A DNA stretch of 64,000 nucleotides. It comes from an uncultured Saprospiraceae bacterium (lineage in GTDB: Bacteria > Bacteroidota > Bacteroidia > Chitinophagales > Saprospiraceae). Made by a program: the position numbers and the translations under genes. This document shows positions 1 through 9,187 of this stretch, piece after piece (positions within the stretch are counted from its first letter, which is position 1; each line of letters starts with the position of its first letter). The DNA is taken from positions 60,539 to 124,538 of the forward strand of contig CALMSO010000099.1 in NCBI GenBank assembly GCA_937872385.1, in the 5' to 3' direction. The notes under the pieces were generated by a model, which saw nothing but the letters and a program-made list of their open reading frames with translations, was not told the DNA's origin and made no database searches.

Positions 1-777
1 CGTATTGATACGCTTGCCCTTTCGGAAGATAATAATCCCGTTATCATAGAATACAAAAAAGTGGCTTCTTCCGAGCTTATTAACCAAAGTCTTTATTATT
101 TACATTGGATAAAAGACCACAAAGGAGATTTTCAGATAGCAGTCAACAAGGCTCTCGGCAGCAATATCGAAATAGACTGGGCGGATGTCCGAGTGATTTG
201 TTTAGCACCAGAGTACAAAAAATATGACTTGCATGCAGTGCAGGCAATGGGAGCCAATATTGAATTGTGGAAGTATAAATTATATGAAAACGGGATACTT
301 GTTATAGATGAAGTTTATCGACGTGCAAGAATGATGGAATATAAAAAAGATAACGAGAACGAAAAAAACCCAGTGATGGTAGAAGCCGGAAAAAAAGCGG
401 CTATCACTCGAAAAACTGCAACTTACACCATTGACGAGCACATTGAAGTTTTGAATAAAAACCTACAAGGCTTATTTACAGAATTGAGGGACTATATTAT
501 CAATCTGGATGCATCTATTGAAGAAGCTCCAAAAAAACATTATATTGCGTATAAAACCAGCCAGAACTTTGCTTGCATTCAAACTTATAAAAATAAATTA
601 ACGCTCTATCTGAAATTGAATCCAGATGAAATATCGCCGATGCCTCCGCAAGGAAGAGATATGCGAACAATCGGGCATTTTGGCACTGGCGATTTTGAAC
701 TGGTCTTAAAAAGTATAGAAGATTTTCAGCAAACGAAGCATTTAATTGACGAAGCTTTAAAATATATTGGCGGATAA
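1..777 (+). CDS. Nuclease-like DUF5655 protein, 5' end outside window
   Basis: The reading frame is open from base 1, so the gene is cut by the window edge. An internal GTG at 61 is not the true start, because the preceding codons (RIDTLALSEDNNPVIIEYKK) belong to the protein. The segment with an Asp, then IEYK about 15 residues later, has the spacing of a PD-(D/E)xK nuclease core, as in DUF91/NucS-like proteins. The last ~80 residues (from HYIAYKTSQNF to the end) fit the DUF5655 domain often joined to such cores, with the typical ending of a short helix after GHFGTGDFEL. The middle is rich in Lys and Glu. Likely role is DNA binding or cleavage, but the substrate is unknown. The gene is more AT-rich than the metabolic genes to its right, which fits an accessory gene. 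Family assignment is from memory of the motifs; the nuclease activity is inferred. Confidence 0.7.
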   Translation, partial: RIDTLALSEDNNPVIIEYKKVASSELINQSLYYLHWIKDHKGDFQIAVNKALGSNIEIDWADVRVICLAPEYKKYDLHAVQAMGANIELWKYKLYENGILVIDEVYRRARMMEYKKDNENEKNPVMVEAGKKAAITRKTATYTIDEHIEVLNKNLQGLFTELRDYIINLDASIEEAPKKHYIAYKTSQNFACIQTYKNKLTLYLKLNPDEISPMPPQGRDMRTIGHFGTGDFELVLKSIEDFQQTKHLIDEALKYIGG

Positions 778-795
778 TTTATAAAAATGTCGTTA

Positions 796-872
796 TAGTC
801 TATCTACTATCAGATGCCGTAGCGAATGGCAAACAGCGAATAACTAATAGCATAATTAACAACCTAATCAAT
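796..872. repeat. Degenerate heptad array
   Basis: After the stop at 777 the sequence falls into 7-base units such as AGCGAAT, GGCAAAC, AGCGAAT, AACTAAT, AGCATAA, TTAACAA. It is preceded by TCTATCT/ACTATCA units. This mixes the GCGAA and TTAACAA unit types seen in other gaps of the window. The rest of the gap up to 973 is AT-rich and I see no gene in it. Confidence 0.55.
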
Positions 873-973
873 TGACAACAAACTATTTACTTAACAAAAT
901 ATATATCATGTGTTATTGAAATCAGTATAATTAGTTATCCGTACTTTTTAAACGATTGAAACCAACCCGAAAC

Positions 974-2767
974 ATGAATCTTGCGACTTTAGACTGGGCA
1001 ATTATTGTTGCTTTTTTTGCTATTTCACTGTCGGTGGGCGTCTTGGTGGCGCGCCGTTCGGGCAAAAGTTCCGCAGAGTTTTTTCTCTCCGGGCGCAGTA
1101 TGCCCTGGTGGCTCCTCGGTGTTTCTATGGTAGCTACCACCTTCTCGGCAGATACGCCTAATCTTGTAACGGACATTGTACGCAAAAATGGCGTGGCGGG
1201 CAACTGGGCTTGGTGGGCATTTCTGCTCACGGGTATGCTCACGGTGTTTGTGTATGCGCGGCTCTGGCGACGCAGCGGCGTGCTCACCGATATCGAATTT
1301 TATGAATTGCGCTACAGCGGTAGCATGGCAGCTTTTTTGCGGGGCTTTCGGGCTATTTACTTGGGCGTTTTTTTTAATATTATAATCATGGCAACGGTCT
1401 GCCTCGCAGGTATTAAAATCGGCGGGGTGATGCTGGGCATTTCGCCGGTACAAACGCTGCTATTAGTGGCTTTAGTCACGGTGGTGTATTCAGCCATTGG
1501 CGGTTTGCGCGGAGTCATTATCACAGATTTTATTCAGTTTGGGTTGGCTATGATTGGCTCAATAGCGGCGGCCGTAGTGATTGTCAATCTGCCGGAAGTA
1601 GGCGGCCTCGAGGCCTTACTCACCCACGAAAACGTGCGCGGCAAGCTGCATTTACTACCCGATTTTACAGATAGTAAACTATTGATTCCCCTATTCCTGA
1701 TACCGCTGGCGGTGCAATGGTGGAGCGTATGGTACCCCGGAGCAGAGCCAGGTGGCGGCGGTTACATCGCGCAGCGCATGTTGGCTGCCAAAAGCGAGAC
1801 CCACGCCGTGGGCGCTACGCTGCTCTTCAATGTAGCACATTATGCCCTGCGGCCCTGGCCCTGGATTTTGGTGGCGCTGGCGTCTATTGTAGTGTTCCCG
1901 GATTTTGCGTCGCTGCAGGCGGCCTTCCCGAAAGTAAGTACTTCGGTGATTAATGACGACTTAGCGTACCCGGCCATGCTGACCAAGCTGCCGCGCGGCC
2001 TTACCGGTTTGGTTATTGCGTCGCTCATCGCCGCGCTGATGTCCACCCTATCCACCCACTTGAATTGGGGCTCATCTTATGTAGTAAATGATTGTTACAA
2101 ACGTTTTATAAAACCGGCAGCTACCGAGCGCGAATTGGTGCGTGTAGGGCAGCTTTCTACCGTGCTACTCATGGTGCTGGCGGCCTTGCTGGCGCTGGCT
2201 TTGAGCAATGCGTTGCAGGCTTTTAATATTCTATTGCAAATTGGGGCGGGCACCGGGCTAATCTTTATTTTACGCTGGTTTTGGTGGCGCATCAATGCAT
2301 ATAGCGAATTATCTGCTATGATTATTTCATTTACCATTGCATTATATTTTGAATTTGTGCATAACCGGTTATTAGGCTTTGCGCTGCTGCCAGATCATAT
2401 CAAATTGGTGAGTGGTGTACTAATTACAACCGTAGGCTGGATAACGGTTACTTTATTTACGCGCCCCACAAATCATGATACATTATTACAATTTTATAAA
2501 ATGGTGAAACCCGCCAGCGCTGGTTGGCAGCCCGTATTGCGTAAAGCACTTGCCGAAGGCACCCTGCAACCCACTGAAATACAAGCAGGTAAGCTGCCGC
2601 TCGAAATTGCCTGCATGCTCATTGGCTGCATCACGGTGTATGCCGCTTTATTTAGTACCGGTTTTTGGATTTATAACAATACCTCGGCGGCGTGGTGGGC
2701 TACCGGCGTAGCGGTGGCGGGCAGCGTGGTGCTTTTCAGGCTTTGGCAGCAGATTCGATTGTCGTAA
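974..2767 (+). CDS. Sodium:solute symporter family transporter
   Basis: A 597-residue polytopic membrane protein of the SSS family, which couples uptake of a small solute to sodium entry. The start is placed at ATG 974 (MNLATLDWAI); the upstream in-frame TTG at 956 adds six unlikely residues. Visible family signs are the N-terminal helix followed by ARRSGKSSAEFFLSGRSMPW, the unwound first-helix region ATTFSADTPN, and the GGLRGVIITDFIQF stretch, which matches the conserved (A/G)GGLxAVxxTDxxQ motif. The length and about 14 hydrophobic segments fit the family. The closest well-known relatives by pattern are the Bacteroidota SglT-like symporters, but the substrate (sugar, amino acid, nucleobase) cannot be read from sequence. 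It is followed 141 bases later by lysC, so co-transcription is possible but not shown. Confidence 0.9.
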   Translation: MNLATLDWAIIVAFFAISLSVGVLVARRSGKSSAEFFLSGRSMPWWLLGVSMVATTFSADTPNLVTDIVRKNGVAGNWAWWAFLLTGMLTVFVYARLWRRSGVLTDIEFYELRYSGSMAAFLRGFRAIYLGVFFNIIIMATVCLAGIKIGGVMLGISPVQTLLLVALVTVVYSAIGGLRGVIITDFIQFGLAMIGSIAAAVVIVNLPEVGGLEALLTHENVRGKLHLLPDFTDSKLLIPLFLIPLAVQWWSVWYPGAEPGGGGYIAQRMLAAKSETHAVGATLLFNVAHYALRPWPWILVALASIVVFPDFASLQAAFPKVSTSVINDDLAYPAMLTKLPRGLTGLVIASLIAALMSTLSTHLNWGSSYVVNDCYKRFIKPAATERELVRVGQLSTVLLMVLAALLALALSNALQAFNILLQIGAGTGLIFILRWFWWRINAYSELSAMIISFTIALYFEFVHNRLLGFALLPDHIKLVSGVLITTVGWITVTLFTRPTNHDTLLQFYKMVKPASAGWQPVLRKALAEGTLQPTEIQAGKLPLEIACMLIGCITVYAALFSTGFWIYNNTSAAWWATGVAVAGSVVLFRLWQQIRLS

Positions 2768-2845
2768 ACTGGCGGCTGTAAGCGTATTTTTAATAGTAAA
2801 AACGATAATTGCCCGAAAAAGATAGCAGAAATGCTTTTCATCGTG

Positions 2846-2853
2846 TAACTTTG
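2846..2853 (+). promoter_or_regulatory. Possible -7 element before lysC
   Basis: TAACTTTG fits the Bacteroidota -7 consensus TAnnTTTG and lies 55 bases before the lysC ATG. No convincing TTTG lies at the right distance upstream, so this is a weak call. Confidence 0.35.
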
Positions 2854-2908
2854 CCGCTCGTTTTATCAGACGCAAGTTTTTAAAAACCAAAATTGTACGT
2901 TTACTGAA

Positions 2909-4213
2909 ATGAAGAAAATCATCAAGGTTTTCAAATTTGGCGGAGCTTCGGTGAAAGATGCCGCGGGTGTAAAAAATGTTGCGCATATTTTGCAACAATT
3001 CAGGGAGGAAAAAATTGTAATTATCGTTTCGGCGATGGGCAAAACCACCAATGCGCTGGAAGAAGTGGTGGCGGCACACGCTGCGAAGACTGGCAAAGCC
3101 TGGGAGTTATTAAATGCGGTTAAAAAGCATCATTATGATATCATGGATCAGCTTTTTGATAAAAAACATGATATTTATGCCGAAGTAAATGATTTATTTA
3201 ATGCCGAAGCAGAATGGGTGCTGGAAGAAGAGCCACACGACAATTATGACTTCCTGTACGACCAGATTGTGTCGGTCGGGGAGCTGGTGTCCACGCGCAT
3301 TGTAGCCGCTTATTTGAATACCGTGAACTTGCCCACGCAATGGCTCGACGCGCGCGATGTCATTTTGACCGACGATATTTACCGCGAGGGCTGGGTGCAA
3401 TGGGAAGAGACGCAAGAGAATGCCAATCGTATTGTAAAACCAATGCTCGAGCAGCCAGGCTTTATTCTTACACAGGGTTTTATCGGTACGACCCGCGAAA
3501 ACTTCACCACCACCTTGGGCCGCGAAGGCTCGGATTATACGGCCGCCATTTTCTCGTTTTGCCTCGATGCCGAGAGCATGACTATCTGGAAAGACGTGCC
3601 CGGTGTGCTGAATGCCGACCCGCGTTTGTTTGATAATACGGTGAAACTCGACCGGCTGTCGTATAAAGAAGCTATTGAAATGACGTATTATGGCGCGAAA
3701 GTTATTCACCCGAAAACCATCAAACCATTACAAAATAAAAATATTCCATTATACGTCAAGTCATTTATTAATCCGGAAGCCGAAGGTACTTACATTTCTA
3801 GTGATGTGGAAGACCTCTATCCGCCTATTATTACGGTAGAGAAAAACCAGACCATGCTGCAAATATTTACCCGCGACTTTTCTTTTGTAGCCGAGCATCA
3901 TCTTAGCACTTTATTTCAAATGATTGCCGACCTGCGTTTGATGGTCAATATGATGCAAAACTCTGCCATTAGCTTTAGCGTGTGCGTGACCGATTTGGAA
4001 ATAGACGACAAGGTGGATCGCTTTGTGGCTATGTTGCAAAAAGATTTCAAAGTGCAGGTAGATAAAGGGCTGGAAGTCATTGCGGTGCGCCATCCGCAGG
4101 ACAATGTGCTGGAAAATTTGCTGAAAGGCAAAATGATATTAATGGAAGAGCGCGTGAAAGAAACGCTGCAATTTGTGGTGAAAGACGTGCCCATCACTAC
4201 CTGGAAAGCGTAA
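2909..4213 (+). CDS. lysC: Aspartate kinase
   Basis: Phosphorylates aspartate, the first step to lysine, threonine, methionine and diaminopimelate. The 434-residue protein starts with the kinase signature FKFGGASV (residues 9-16) and carries TLGREGSDYTAA and WKDVPGVLNADPR, the substrate and nucleotide loops of amino-acid kinases. The C-terminal ~130 residues (from ITVEKNQTMLQIF) are the regulatory ACT region; LQIFTRDFSF corresponds to the start of the first ACT repeat. It is a single-domain kinase with no homoserine dehydrogenase fused. ATG at 2909 is the only sensible start. The product of this pathway, threonine, is the substrate of IlvA encoded at 15590-16861. The next gene starts 39 bases after the stop. 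Confidence 0.95.
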   Translation: MKKIIKVFKFGGASVKDAAGVKNVAHILQQFREEKIVIIVSAMGKTTNALEEVVAAHAAKTGKAWELLNAVKKHHYDIMDQLFDKKHDIYAEVNDLFNAEAEWVLEEEPHDNYDFLYDQIVSVGELVSTRIVAAYLNTVNLPTQWLDARDVILTDDIYREGWVQWEETQENANRIVKPMLEQPGFILTQGFIGTTRENFTTTLGREGSDYTAAIFSFCLDAESMTIWKDVPGVLNADPRLFDNTVKLDRLSYKEAIEMTYYGAKVIHPKTIKPLQNKNIPLYVKSFINPEAEGTYISSDVEDLYPPIITVEKNQTMLQIFTRDFSFVAEHHLSTLFQMIADLRLMVNMMQNSAISFSVCVTDLEIDDKVDRFVAMLQKDFKVQVDKGLEVIAVRHPQDNVLENLLKGKMILMEERVKETLQFVVKDVPITTWKA

Positions 4214-4222
4214 GGCAAGAAA

Positions 4223-4233
4223 TTGATAATCAG
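4223..4233 (+). repeat. TGATAATCA element after lysC
   Basis: TTGATAATCAG begins 9 bases after the lysC stop, in the sense orientation. It is the core of the 3'-flank element found after many genes in the window. Confidence 0.5.
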
Positions 4234-4252
4234 TCTTTTTTAAATCTTGGAA

Positions 4253-5572
4253 ATGGTAATACTACGCGGCATCCTCGGCATAGCAGCGCTGATAGGCATT
4301 TGTTTTTTATTGAGCAATAACCGGCGAGCCATCAACTGGCGCTTAGTGGGCATCGGGCTGGGCTTACAATTGGTGCTGGCGCTGCTCATCCTGCAAGTGC
4401 CGGTGGTGCGCAAGGTTTTCGATTTTATATCCAGTTTTTTTGTCATTCTCCTCGATTTTACAGAAGAAGGCACCAAATTTGTACTCGGCAACTGGCCCGA
4501 AGTAGTGCAAATACAGGATGGCGCTACGGGCGATGTATTCACTGTGGGGTATATTTTTGCCATTAAGGTGCTGCCCACGATTATCTTTTTCTCGGCGCTG
4601 TCGTCGTTGCTGTATTATCTTGGCGTTTTACAACTGATTATCAAGGGTTTCGCTTGGGTAATGAGCCGTACTATGCGCATCACCGGTGCCGAGAGCTTAG
4701 CGGCTGCCGCCAATATTTTTATCGGACAAACAGAAGCTCCATTGGTCGTAAAACCTTACCTCGAAGGGATGTCGCGCTCGGAGATGCTCTGCCTCATGTC
4801 GGGCGGCATGGCTACTATTGCGGGCGGGGTGTTTGCGGCGTATGTCGGCTTTCTGGGCGGCGGCGATCCTGCTCTGCGGCAAATGTTTGCTACCCATTTA
4901 CTAACGGCTTCTATTATGTCGGCGCCGGCGGCTATTCTGGCTGCCAAAATATTATATCCGGAAACGGAAAAAACGGATTTGGAGCATCAAAAATTAGATA
5001 TTCCGCAGCAGGATGTAGGTAATAATGCATTAGATGCTATTTCGCGCGGCACCACCGATGGGCTGCGGCTGGCGATTAATGTGGGTGCGATGTTATTGGT
5101 TTTCACCGCTTTAATTGCACTGTTTAATTATGTTTGTGTGCATTTTATTGGCAGTTGGACCGGGCTAAATAATTATGTCGTTACATCTACCAACGGCCGT
5201 TTTGAAGGTTTTAATATTCAATATTTACTCGGTGTAATATTTTCGCCGGTGGCTTGGCTGCTCGGGGCACCCTGGCAAGATGCCATGCTGGTGGGGCAAT
5301 TATTGGGGCTTAAAACCACCCTCAACGAATTTTTTGCCTACGCAGCGCTGGAAGGTATCAAAAACGATCTCAGCCCTCGCTCGGTAATCATTGCTACCTA
5401 TGCCCTCTGCGGTTTTGCTAATTTTGCGTCCATTGGCATCCAAATTGGAGGCATCAGCGCCATAGCGCCAGGGCAACGCAAAAACCTGACCGAACTGGGC
5501 GTCAAATCGCTGATAGCCGGTACTGTTGCTTGTTTTCTGACCGCCGTTATTGCTGGTATGTTGATTGGCTAA
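4253..5572 (+). CDS. Concentrative nucleoside transporter (CNT/NupC family)
   Basis: A 439-residue inner-membrane symporter that imports nucleosides with protons or sodium. The start is ATG 4253 (MVILRGILGI); the in-frame TTG at 4247 is two codons earlier and less likely. CNT hallmarks are present: the helix WRLVGIGLGLQLVLALL, the first substrate-binding loop FIGQTEAPLVVKPYL (the G-Q-T-E-x-P signature), SGGMATIAGGVFAAYVGF, a Asn-Glu-Phe-Phe-Ala turn (LNEFFAYAAL), and CGFANFASIGIQIGG near the end, matching GFANxSSIGI. Length agrees with the bacterial CNT type. The C-terminus converges on the DinB-like gene, overlapping it by four bases. Substrate preference is not readable. It may share a transcript with lysC, 39 bases upstream, though there is no functional link. 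Confidence 0.92.
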   Translation: MVILRGILGIAALIGICFLLSNNRRAINWRLVGIGLGLQLVLALLILQVPVVRKVFDFISSFFVILLDFTEEGTKFVLGNWPEVVQIQDGATGDVFTVGYIFAIKVLPTIIFFSALSSLLYYLGVLQLIIKGFAWVMSRTMRITGAESLAAAANIFIGQTEAPLVVKPYLEGMSRSEMLCLMSGGMATIAGGVFAAYVGFLGGGDPALRQMFATHLLTASIMSAPAAILAAKILYPETEKTDLEHQKLDIPQQDVGNNALDAISRGTTDGLRLAINVGAMLLVFTALIALFNYVCVHFIGSWTGLNNYVVTSTNGRFEGFNIQYLLGVIFSPVAWLLGAPWQDAMLVGQLLGLKTTLNEFFAYAALEGIKNDLSPRSVIIATYALCGFANFASIGIQIGGISAIAPGQRKNLTELGVKSLIAGTVACFLTAVIAGMLIG

Positions 5573-6111
5573 TCCTTTGGCAAGTTGCGCAAAATTCTTC
5601 GTATCTGCTTATGATGCCGATCGAAATGCCCATCAAAAAAATCAATCATCCCGCCTAAGCTTTGCCGCCCAGACAAAGGATGCCGATACACTTCTTTCCG
5701 AAAAATATCTTCCGGCAGCGTTTGCAAATAATCGCGTAAATCATTGCGCAGCCCCTGCCAGTCTCGGGCCACTTCACCCAGCGACGATTGCTCCGGCAAA
5801 CTCGGATCACCTACATTATTGGGTGCTTTCAGCTTGATAGGCAACAGATTATAAAAACGCAGCGCCGCTCCACGCAGCGTAGTAACGATGTTAACAGGTT
5901 TTAGCTTCGGCTGAAAACTGAGCTTTTTTTGTACGTATCTCAGCGAAAGCGTTTCTGTAAGTAGCAGATGATGCATCACTTGCAAAACCGACCACTGCCC
6001 TGCCGCCGGGCGCTGGTTTAGGGTCTCATCGGAATAAGGGCGAAGCGCTTCTAATAGTTGCTGCAGTTTATTATCCATCCGATCCAACTGATAACTTATT
6101 TTTTGTTGCAT
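5569..6111 (-). CDS. DinB-like four-helix metal-binding protein
   Basis: A 180-residue protein of the DinB/YfiT superfamily, four-helix bundles that bind a divalent metal and in some members act as thiol-dependent transferases. The likely metal ligands are His48 in VMHHLLLTE, and His162 and His166 in GHFDRHHKQI, with the spacing usual for the family. The N-terminus (QLDRMDNKLQQLLEALRPYS) is the first amphipathic helix, and the motif GQWSVLQVMHHL is characteristic. No signal peptide, so probably cytoplasmic. It converges with the CNT gene and overlaps its last four bases. This is not the DNA polymerase also named DinB, which is encoded at 42384-43466. Function beyond the fold is unknown. Confidence 0.85.
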   Translation of the reverse strand: MQQKISYQLDRMDNKLQQLLEALRPYSDETLNQRPAAGQWSVLQVMHHLLLTETLSLRYVQKKLSFQPKLKPVNIVTTLRGAALRFYNLLPIKLKAPNNVGDPSLPEQSSLGEVARDWQGLRNDLRDYLQTLPEDIFRKEVYRHPLSGRQSLGGMIDFFDGHFDRHHKQIRRILRNLPKD

Positions 6112-6481
6112 ATTTAGCGGTTTTAATTAAAGAGTGCTGTTTGCTGTTTGCAATATAAATAATTACACAAGCACTCAATCATGATTATTTTAAGTGTAAA
6201 TAATTATAAACCATGCGAATATCGAGTTAACCCCGAAAGGGTAAAAAATTTATAGATAATTGATAATCAATGATTTTGAATCCCAATGGGGTGACACGTG
6301 TTCGTATAATATATCACCCCGCTGGGGTTTAATTCGCCTTATTTATATCCTTATAATTATATTACCCCTACGGGTTCGTTTTTACGCATGTAATCATTTG
6401 AACCCAATATCCATATAAACCACCCCAATTAACAATTAACAATTAACAATTAACAATTAACCAATAACAACACCCCATTAC
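6112..6481 (-). repeat. Composite 3'-flank element interrupted by REP-like insert
   Basis: This 370-base gap holds no gene. Read leftward-sense from the prolyl oligopeptidase stop it shows GTAATGGGG, then four perfect TTGTTAA heptads (6429-6456 on the plus strand as TTAACAA), then the REP-like hairpins, then GGTTTATAATTATTTACAC and ACTTAAAATAATCATG, then GCAAACA units near 6136-6152. The order is that of the 3'-flank element found after other genes, with the REP-like block placed inside it. Confidence 0.6.
6230..6375. repeat. REP-like cluster of CCCC/GGGG hairpins
   Basis: Four short hairpins lie in 146 bases: ACCCCgaaaGGGT at 6230-6242, CCCaatGGG at 6282-6290, ACCCCgctGGGGT at 6316-6328 and ACCCctacGGGT at 6364-6375. 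The middle two are also arms of a larger stem (GGGGTGA near 6288 against TCACCCC near 6314). A TTGATAATCAA palindrome sits at 6260-6270. Palindromic GGGGTGA...TCACCCC repeats of this kind are common in Bacteroidota intergenic DNA and resemble REP/MITE elements. No transposase is visible nearby. Confidence 0.6.
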
Positions 6482-8638
6482 CTACCCTTTAGTCGCATAT
6501 TTCACTGGCGCGTTGGTATTATAAAAGAAGAACGACCAGATGTCCGCTTGTTCTTCAATTATTTTGGAAGTAGGCTTGCCTGCGCCGTGCCCGGCCTGCG
6601 TTTCGATGCGGATGAGCACCGGATTGTCGCCGAGGTGCGCCTGCTGAAGCTGCGCCGCAAACTTGAAAGAATGCGCGGGCACCACTCGATCATCATGATC
6701 GGCGGTAGTAATCATCGTCGCCGGGTATTGCACGCCTTGTTTTAAATTATGCAATGGCGAATATTTAATCAGATAATTAAACTGCTCAGGATCGTCGCTG
6801 GAGCCGTATTCCGGTATCCAGCCTTTGCCCACCGTAAATTTGTGATACCGCAGCATATCCAGCACGCCCACCGCCGGAAAAGCTACTGCAAACAGCTCGG
6901 GCCGCTGGGTCATGGCTGCCCCTACGAGCAAGCCGCCATTGGAGCCGCCCGAAATTGCTAACTTTTCACTGGAAGTATATTTCTCTGCGATCAAATATTC
7001 AGCGGCTGCTATAAAATCATCAAAAACATTTTGCTTTTTGTCGAGCATACCCGCCTTGTGCCAAGCTTCGCCATATTCGCCGCCGCCCCGTAGATTGGGC
7101 ATGGCATACACGCCGCCGTTTTCCAACAAAATGAGCCGCGAGGCACTAAAGCCAGGCGTCATGCTGACATTAAACCCGCCGTAACCGTACAGATAGGTCG
7201 GATTATTACCATTAAACGCCAGCCCTTTTTTATGCACTAAAAACATGGACACTTTCGTGCCGTCTTTACTAGTATAAAATACCTGTTTTTCGATATAATC
7301 GGCTGGATCAAACTTTAATTCGGATTCAAAAAACGGCTCGGACTTGCCGGTAGCCGGGTCATATTTAAAAATAGTACTCGGATAAATAAAAGAAGTAAAT
7401 CCGTAAAACAGCACCTTATCATCTTCTTTTGCACCAAAGCCGCCAGCACTGCCGAGGCCGGGCAGCTCGATTTCTTTTTTATTACTACCATCATAATTCA
7501 TTTGGTAATAACGGTCGGTCGCATTTACTAAATAATTAGCAAATAATTTACCGCCGCCGGTAGTAGCAGTTTGTAATAAATGCTCGGATTCCGGGATGAT
7601 TTCGCGCCAGTTGGCGGGCTGCGGCCGATTAATATCCACTTCTATCAATCTGTAATTAGGGGCATCAATATCGGTGCGTACTAAAAAGCGATTACCAATA
7701 TTATGCACTACGGCATTTTTATGATTATACCCATCAAAAAGCGCGGTGAAAGGTCCGTCTTTTTCGAGGTCTTTATAATAAGTGGCAAACCCGTCGGTGC
7801 CCGGCTGTTTGTAAAGTATAAAATATTTTTTGTCTTCGGTTACACCGCCAAAGTGATAATGATTAGGATTGCTTTCATCCCGGAATACTAATTTATCTTT
7901 CTGCTGCTCGTCGCCCAATTTATGATAATAAATCGAGTGATACTGGTTGTTGCCAGAAAGCTCAGCACCTCTGGCCGGCTCCGGGTAGCGGCTGTAAAAG
8001 AAGCCGTCCTTATGCCAAGAAGCCCCAGAAAACTTCACCCAGCGCAGCGCATCGGGCATTTCCCGGCGCGTAGCGATTTCCATGATGCGAATCTGCTGCC
8101 AATCGGAGCCTGCCTCTTGAATGGTGTAAGCCATGTAGCGCCCTGCGTCGTCAGCGCCGAGTAAGGCAACCGCCGTAGTGCCCGCCGCCGATAGTTGATT
8201 GGGATCAATAAAAACAGTAGGCTCGCCATCCAATCCTTTTTTATAATAAATAACCGGCTGATTTTGTAAACCATCATTTTTATAAAAAAAGTAATAATCG
8301 CCTTCCCGAAAGGGGGCTGAATATTTAGGATAATTATATAATTCGGTAAAACGCTCGGCAATTTGTGCCCGATAGGGAATCTGCGCCAGATAGCCGAAAG
8401 TGACCTCATTTTGAGTTTTGACCCAAGCTTCCACCTCGGCGGCGGTATCAATTTCCAGCCAACGATAGGGATCAACTATCCTATTGCCGTGATAATCATC
8501 GTTTTGATCAACGGTTTTGGTCGTCGGGTACGTCACCGGAATTACCGGATTTTGCATAGCATTGTCTTTTTGGACGTCGCGCTGGCAGGCTATTATGGTT
8601 ATACCAACAAGCCCCAACCAAACAGAAGTGGTTTTCAT
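6482..8638 (-). CDS. Prolyl oligopeptidase family serine peptidase (S9A)
   Basis: A 718-residue peptidase that cuts short peptides after proline. The N-terminus (MKTTSVWLGLVGITIIAC) is a lipoprotein-type signal with Cys18, so the enzyme is probably exported and lipid-anchored. PVTYPTTKTVDQNDDYHG and DPYRWLE are the conserved start of the S9A propeller domain, which spans about residues 75-430. The C-terminal hydrolase domain carries GGSNGG with Ser566, an Asp in ADHDDRV (about residues 649-650) and His684 in TQAGHGAG, a complete triad. Length matches the ~700 residues of the family. It is a lone gene, with the composite 3'-flank element after its stop. Confidence 0.95.
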   Translation of the reverse strand: MKTTSVWLGLVGITIIACQRDVQKDNAMQNPVIPVTYPTTKTVDQNDDYHGNRIVDPYRWLEIDTAAEVEAWVKTQNEVTFGYLAQIPYRAQIAERFTELYNYPKYSAPFREGDYYFFYKNDGLQNQPVIYYKKGLDGEPTVFIDPNQLSAAGTTAVALLGADDAGRYMAYTIQEAGSDWQQIRIMEIATRREMPDALRWVKFSGASWHKDGFFYSRYPEPARGAELSGNNQYHSIYYHKLGDEQQKDKLVFRDESNPNHYHFGGVTEDKKYFILYKQPGTDGFATYYKDLEKDGPFTALFDGYNHKNAVVHNIGNRFLVRTDIDAPNYRLIEVDINRPQPANWREIIPESEHLLQTATTGGGKLFANYLVNATDRYYQMNYDGSNKKEIELPGLGSAGGFGAKEDDKVLFYGFTSFIYPSTIFKYDPATGKSEPFFESELKFDPADYIEKQVFYTSKDGTKVSMFLVHKKGLAFNGNNPTYLYGYGGFNVSMTPGFSASRLILLENGGVYAMPNLRGGGEYGEAWHKAGMLDKKQNVFDDFIAAAEYLIAEKYTSSEKLAISGGSNGGLLVGAAMTQRPELFAVAFPAVGVLDMLRYHKFTVGKGWIPEYGSSDDPEQFNYLIKYSPLHNLKQGVQYPATMITTADHDDRVVPAHSFKFAAQLQQAHLGDNPVLIRIETQAGHGAGKPTSKIIEEQADIWSFFFYNTNAPVKYATKG

Positions 8639-8728
8639 AATCGGATTATTTTACAGATTTCAGGTAGGAACAAAGTTCTGAAATTCAGCGCAAATTTTCT
8701 AATTATTTCTTGAGCACTTGCGAGGGGA

Positions 8729-9172
8729 TTAGGCTGTTTCCCGTGCCAGCCATCCCTGCGTCTCAAACAAGCGCTGCACATCTTGTGCCAGGCGTACGCT
8801 GTCAAAATTCGGGATGCGCAACTCATCCAACCGCTCCAGTGCTTGCAGATAGGTAGTCGCCATTAATTGCAATACCTGATCGGCATCATAACTGGCTACC
8901 AAATCATAGGGGATTTTAACTTGGGCAAACACCTCTTTTTCACGGCGTCGGTAAATAAGTGTCTCATCGTGGATGCCATTATCAGGTGGCGGTAATGCAA
9001 TAAAAACACAGGCAATACTATGCACTCCTGTGCCGTATTGGTCGAGCTGCAACTGAGCATTGAGCGTCTGCTCTAGCATGTTATTATTTGGAAAAGCCAC
9101 TTTTTGCAGTGTCTCCTCGCTCAAAATGCCCGAAAACATAAAGGGTGCAAAAAAAATTGCTTCGCTTTTCAT
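8729..9172 (-). CDS. Putative immunity protein, Imm44-like
   Basis: A 147-residue soluble acidic protein, no signal peptide. The arrangement YGTGVHSIACVFIALPP, then RRREKEVFAQVKIPYDLVASYDADQVLQLMATTYLQALERL resembles the Imm44-type immunity fold as I recall it: strands, then a K-rich strand, an IDY-like segment and a long helix after a D-A-D turn. This family resemblance is tentative. The stronger argument is position: it starts 15 bases after the stop of the toxin-like gene at 9188-9751, on the same strand, with an AGG seven bases or less before its ATG. That is the usual toxin-then-immunity order. If it is not an immunity protein it is an unrecognised cytoplasmic protein. Confidence 0.5.
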   Translation of the reverse strand: MKSEAIFFAPFMFSGILSEETLQKVAFPNNNMLEQTLNAQLQLDQYGTGVHSIACVFIALPPPDNGIHDETLIYRRREKEVFAQVKIPYDLVASYDADQVLQLMATTYLQALERLDELRIPNFDSVRLAQDVQRLFETQGWLARETA

Positions 9173-9187
9173 TACCTGTATTTTTAT

